Below the pieces are notes generated by a model. The model did not search any database. It was not told where the DNA came from and worked only from the letters and a program-made list of their open reading frames with translations. Made by a program: the position numbers and the translations under genes. Below, in pieces: positions 60,843-64,000 of a stretch of DNA of 64,000 bases. Each line of letters opens with the position of its first letter. The first letter of the stretch is position 1. Source of the stretch: Terriglobia bacterium (GTDB taxonomy: Bacteria; Acidobacteriota; Terriglobia; Bryobacterales; Bryobacteraceae); contig JAIQFK010000001.1 of assembly GCA_020073305.1 (NCBI GenBank), positions 186,001 through 250,000 of the forward strand, given 5' to 3'.

Positions 60843-62377
60843 CGCTCGTAAACCTCGGTGAGCTCCCGTAAGCGGCGGCTGAGCGCGGGCGCCAGCGCTC
60901 CGGCTTTGAACCGCCAGCGCCAGTTGCCGCTGGCCGTCGCGGGAAGATTCATGCGTGCCTCGCTACCCAGGCCTAATACATCCTGAAGCGGGAAGATCAC
61001 GGTGTCGGCGACCGAAGCCATGAGAGCGCGGATGAACGCCCAGTTAATGTCGTGTCCGTCGAGATCCAGATAGCGGCGGGTGTAGTCGCGCTCTTTGCGG
61101 ATCTCTTCGTCGGTGCGCGTGCTCTCGCCTTTGCCGACGCTGGTCCACCATCCGACGGTGGTGTCGCAATCGTGGGTGCCGGTGTAGGCGACGCGGGCTC
61201 GAGGATAGTTGTGCGGGCGGAAGTCGGGCCCTTGCGGGTCGTTGCCGAAAGCGAATTGCAGAATACTCATGCCCGGAAAACCAAATTGGTTACGGATCGC
61301 TTCCACTTCGGGCGTGATGACGCCGAGATTCTCGGCGACCAGAGGCAGGTCTCCCAGGGCGTCGACCGCCGCTTGCAGAAGCGCCGCGCCCGGGCCTTTG
61401 ATCCAGCGGCCATTCACCGCGGTGGTCTCGCCGCCGAAAACGGCCCAATAGGCTTCGAATCCGCGGAAGTGATCGAGACGAATGATGTCGACCATGGAGA
61501 GCGTTGCGGCCAAACGGTCGATCCACCAACGGTAACCGCTCGAAGCTAGCACATCCCAGCGGTAGAGCGGATTGCCCCAAAGCTGTCCGGTGGCGCTGAA
61601 ATAATCGGGCGGCACGCCGGCCACCGCCGCGGGATTGCCTTTTTCGTCCAGCTCGAAATACTCGGTGTGCGCCCAGACATCGGCGCTGTCGTGCGCCACG
61701 TAGATGGGCACATCGCCCATGATGCGGATTCCGCAGGCAGCGCACTGCTGTTTCAAGGCTCGCCACTGGTCGAAAAATTCAAACTGATAGAAGCGGTGCA
61801 AGTCGATTTCGTTCGCGAGCTGGCGGCGCCAGTGCGCCATGGCCTCGGGCCGGCGCGCGCGGGCGGAGGGCTCCCAGTGGGTCCAGACGAACTCCTCACT
61901 GTGCGTCTGTTTGAGCGCCATAAACAACGCGTAGTCGTCTAGCCACGAGGCTTGATGGGCGCAGAAGGTCTCGAACTTTGCGCGGGCTTCTCCGCTCGCA
62001 TGGGCAAGGAAATTTCGTCCGGCGGATCCGAGGAGGCGCCTCTTCCAAGGAATGACGCGGCCGTAATCGGTCTCCTCTTCCGGAAAAATCGCCGCTTCGC
62101 GTATGGAGGCGGCCGGCAGCAGACCCTTGTCCACCAGACGTTCCAGGCTGACGAGCAGCGGATTGCCGGCGAAGGCCGAGAAGCACTGATAAGGCGAGTC
62201 GCCGTAGCCGGTCGGGCCGAGCGGCAGAACCTGCCACAGACGCTGTCCAGAGTCTTTCAGAAAATCGACAAAGCGGTAAGCCTCGGTTCCGAGGTCGCCG
62301 ATGCCGAATGGCCCGGGCAGGGAAGTGGGGTGCAGCAGGATGCCGCTGGACCTTGGGAATGTGGGTCCGGAAGCCAC
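60839..62377 (-). CDS. malQ: 4-alpha-glucanotransferase
   Basis: A 512-residue GH77 enzyme. It begins with RSSGILLHPTSLPGPFGIGD and has SPYQCFSAFAGNPLLVSLER. The catalytic residues are in VDIIRLDHFRGFEAYW (nucleophile Asp), PLVAENLGVITPEVE (acid/base Glu) and YTGTHDCDTTVGWW (third Asp). It transfers glucan segments between maltodextrins. It is cytoplasmic and the first gene of a three-gene operon with an MFS transporter and an exported GH13. No promoter is assigned. Confidence 0.95.
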   Translation of the reverse strand: MASGPTFPRSSGILLHPTSLPGPFGIGDLGTEAYRFVDFLKDSGQRLWQVLPLGPTGYGDSPYQCFSAFAGNPLLVSLERLVDKGLLPAASIREAAIFPEEETDYGRVIPWKRRLLGSAGRNFLAHASGEARAKFETFCAHQASWLDDYALFMALKQTHSEEFVWTHWEPSARARRPEAMAHWRRQLANEIDLHRFYQFEFFDQWRALKQQCAACGIRIMGDVPIYVAHDSADVWAHTEYFELDEKGNPAAVAGVPPDYFSATGQLWGNPLYRWDVLASSGYRWWIDRLAATLSMVDIIRLDHFRGFEAYWAVFGGETTAVNGRWIKGPGAALLQAAVDALGDLPLVAENLGVITPEVEAIRNQFGFPGMSILQFAFGNDPQGPDFRPHNYPRARVAYTGTHDCDTTVGWWTSVGKGESTRTDEEIRKERDYTRRYLDLDGHDINWAFIRALMASVADTVIFPLQDVLGLGSEARMNLPATASGNWRWRFKAGALAPALSRRLRELTEVYER

Positions 62378-62443
62378 TAAAGGAGACTATCATCTTGGGG
62401 AGGTGCTTGGTAACCGGCCTGTGGGTGAGAGCGAAAAGCGAGA

Positions 62444-62501
62444 TCACCGCAGAGGCGCGGAGTTCGCCGAGAACGACACAATCTTTACGTCTCTGCGGTG
62501 A
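62444..62501. repeat. TCACCGCAGAG inverted repeat
   Basis: TCACCGCAGAG (62444-62454) and CTCTGCGGTGA (62491-62501) are perfect 11-bp complements around 36 bases, between divergent genes. Similar elements occur in many environmental genomes and are probably REP-like. Confidence 0.65.
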
Positions 62502-62525
62502 CATACTAACGGTTGGAGTCGGAAA

Positions 62526-64000
62526 ATGTACCTGGCGGAGGTGCGGTGGGATGTTCGCTACGGGCTGCGCATGCTTGCTGGCTCGCCGGGTTTCACCGCC
62601 GTCGCGCTGATCTCGCTGAGCCTGGGCATCTGCATTGCCACCTGCGCCTATAGCGAGATGAACGGGCTCTTGCGCGATTTGCCGGGAGTGCCGGAGCCCG
62701 GCCAGTTGGTGGCGCTTCAGACGCCCACATCGTATCCAAACTACAAGCGCTACCGCGAGCTGAGCGATCTGTTCTCCGCCACGTTTGCCTACGTTGCGCC
62801 GGTTCCCTTCGGTGTTTCGACCGGCGGCCGCACGGAGCGCACGTGGGGACACCTGGTCACGCCCTCGTACTTCCCCACGCTGGGTGTGCGGCCGCTGCTG
62901 GGCCGTTTCTTCGACCAAGAACGGGACCAGTCGGCGACGGTCGTGGTGAGCTACCGGTTCTGGCGTGAACATCTGGGCGCTGATGCGTCGATCATCGGAA
63001 AGACGCTGCGCATCAATGGGCAGCTGTCGACGGTGATCGGCGTCGGGCCAAAGGATTTTCTGGGCGCATCGCCGGCACTGTTCATGTCGGATCTGTGGCT
63101 GCCGGTTTCAGTGGACGCGCGGCTGGCGCCGGAACTGGCGGACCATGCGCTGGAACGCCGGGATCTGACCATGTTTCAGGTAGTGGGGCGCCTGCGGCCA
63201 GGCGTCACCGAGGCTGCTGCCGAAGCGGAGTTGGATGCCGTCACGCAGCAACTGGCGCAGTCTTACGGCGAGGCGGATAAAGATCGGAAGGGCCGCCGCG
63301 TGCTGCTGCTGAGCGGCGGCAAGATCCTGCCGATTCGCAAGCAGGATATGCCGTTCTTCAAAGAGTTTCTGCTGGTGCTGGGAGGGCTGGTCCTGCTGAT
63401 TGCGTGCGCCAACGTTGCGAACATGATGCTCGCGCGGGCGGCGGACCGCCGCAAGGAGATCGCGGTTCGCCTGGCATTGGGCGCCAGCCGGGCCCGTCTC
63501 ATTCGCCAGTTGCTGACGGAAAACATGCTCGTGGCCGCGGGGGCCGCTGTGCCGGCTTTCTTGCTTTGCATCTGGCTGATGCACCTGATGTCGAAACTGC
63601 GGATGCCGCTTCCGATTCCGATCAGCTTCGATCTGACGCCCGACTGGCGCGCTCTGCTATTCACGCTTGCCGTGACGGCGCTGACTGGAATTGCCTTCGG
63701 CCTTGCCCCGGCATTGCAGTCCACGCGCACCGACCTGACTCCCGCGCTGAAAGAAGGCGGCAACATCCGGCTGCGGAAGCACCGGCGCTTGAGCCTGCGC
63801 AACGCGCTGGTGCTCTGCCAGATGGCAGCTTCGCTGACGCTCCTGTTGCTCACCGGTTACATGGGGCTTGGCATACAGAGCACGCTGGGGATGCAGGAAG
63901 GGTTTAATCCCAGAAACCTTTACTTGATCTCGCTCGATCCGGTTCGCGATGGATACTCCGGCGAACGCGCGGCGGATTTCTTCCGGAGAGTGCTCGACCG
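62526..64000 (+). CDS. Acidobacterial orphan FtsX/MacB-like permease, 3' truncated
   Basis: The frame runs from ATG 62526 off the right end (at least 491 residues). VRWDVRYGLRMLAGSPGFTA and VALISLSLGI are the usual start of the acidobacterial duplicated orphan permease family. A MacB-type periplasmic domain follows (TPSYFPTLGVRPLLGRFFDQ, VVVSYRFWREHLGADASIIG). Then come the FtsX helices (LLVLGGLVLLIACANVANMM) and a second permease module beginning. No ATPase partner is visible in the window; such permeases often lie alone. Confidence 0.85.
   Translation, partial: MYLAEVRWDVRYGLRMLAGSPGFTAVALISLSLGICIATCAYSEMNGLLRDLPGVPEPGQLVALQTPTSYPNYKRYRELSDLFSATFAYVAPVPFGVSTGGRTERTWGHLVTPSYFPTLGVRPLLGRFFDQERDQSATVVVSYRFWREHLGADASIIGKTLRINGQLSTVIGVGPKDFLGASPALFMSDLWLPVSVDARLAPELADHALERRDLTMFQVVGRLRPGVTEAAAEAELDAVTQQLAQSYGEADKDRKGRRVLLLSGGKILPIRKQDMPFFKEFLLVLGGLVLLIACANVANMMLARAADRRKEIAVRLALGASRARLIRQLLTENMLVAAGAAVPAFLLCIWLMHLMSKLRMPLPIPISFDLTPDWRALLFTLAVTALTGIAFGLAPALQSTRTDLTPALKEGGNIRLRKHRRLSLRNALVLCQMAASLTLLLLTGYMGLGIQSTLGMQEGFNPRNLYLISLDPVRDGYSGERAADFFRRVLD

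Noticed and set aside
1-64000. tRNA, rRNA, IS elements and prophage
   Set aside because: None could be recognised by eye; a tRNAscan or IS search would be needed to exclude small ones.

Overview
The window looks like chromosome from a soil-type acidobacterium of the Solibacter/Bryobacterales kind. This is inferred from the gene families, not from a marker gene. The evidence is high GC, a DUF1501 protein, several VWFA-related acidobacterial proteins, an orphan FtsX/MacB-like permease at the right edge, paired DUF3857 transglutaminase-like proteins, a Ser/Thr kinase with a TolB-type propeller, and many exported proteins with signal peptides. I saw no rRNA, tRNA, CRISPR array, intact IS or prophage.

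Layout. 1-12.6 kb: truncated DUF1501 protein, BamE/SmpA-like and CPBP membrane proteins, a frameshifted small membrane gene, a metallo-beta-lactamase-fold hydrolase, an APH(6)-like kinase, a VOC protein, a methyltransferase, a DinB-like protein, an exported ankyrin/CxxCH/cyclase-repeat fusion, and a Tlc-type nucleotide transporter fused to HEAT repeats. 12.8-21.2 kb: a tiny flagellar-rod-like protein, GDPD, an AP-endonuclease-type isomerase with an NHL propeller, and the tesA/ybbA/ybbP-like divergent cluster. Next to that cluster is a deiodinase-like gene with an in-frame TGA at the selenocysteine site and a SECIS-like hairpin just after it. 21.3-33.9 kb: a 1127-aa TPR-like protein with a VWFA-related partner, NDH-2, an M50 protease with CBS domains, a DUF1326-like protein, an aminotransferase, a frameshifted kinase and a Mut7-C protein. 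34-40.2 kb: two DUF3857 proteins (one without catalytic residues), a broken small gene, a VOC protein, a HicB remnant and DUF2971. 40.2-48 kb: dcd-pyrD with a degenerate alkaline-phosphatase-superfamily gene, a RodZ-like HTH gene, and a four-gene ECF sigma operon (sigma, anti-sigma/HEAT, DUF4097, double PDZ).

48.1-52.2 kb is the clearest accessory island. It holds a two-gene unit, a TIR-domain protein followed after 3 nt by a KGGTGR-type ParA/MinD-like ATPase with an unassigned C-terminal half. It is flanked on both sides by copies of a GTCCCCTTTAGCCC repeat and related palindromes. It resembles TIR/NTPase conflict systems and is my best candidate for a poorly described defence system. 52.3-64 kb: two consecutive VWFA-related proteins, one with a long Gly-rich insert, a TraB/GumN protein, a translationally coupled maltodextrin operon (malQ, transporter, GH13), and the start of an orphan permease.

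Three separate genes are split by single frameshifts. These may be real pseudogenes, or indel errors if this is a draft or metagenome assembly.
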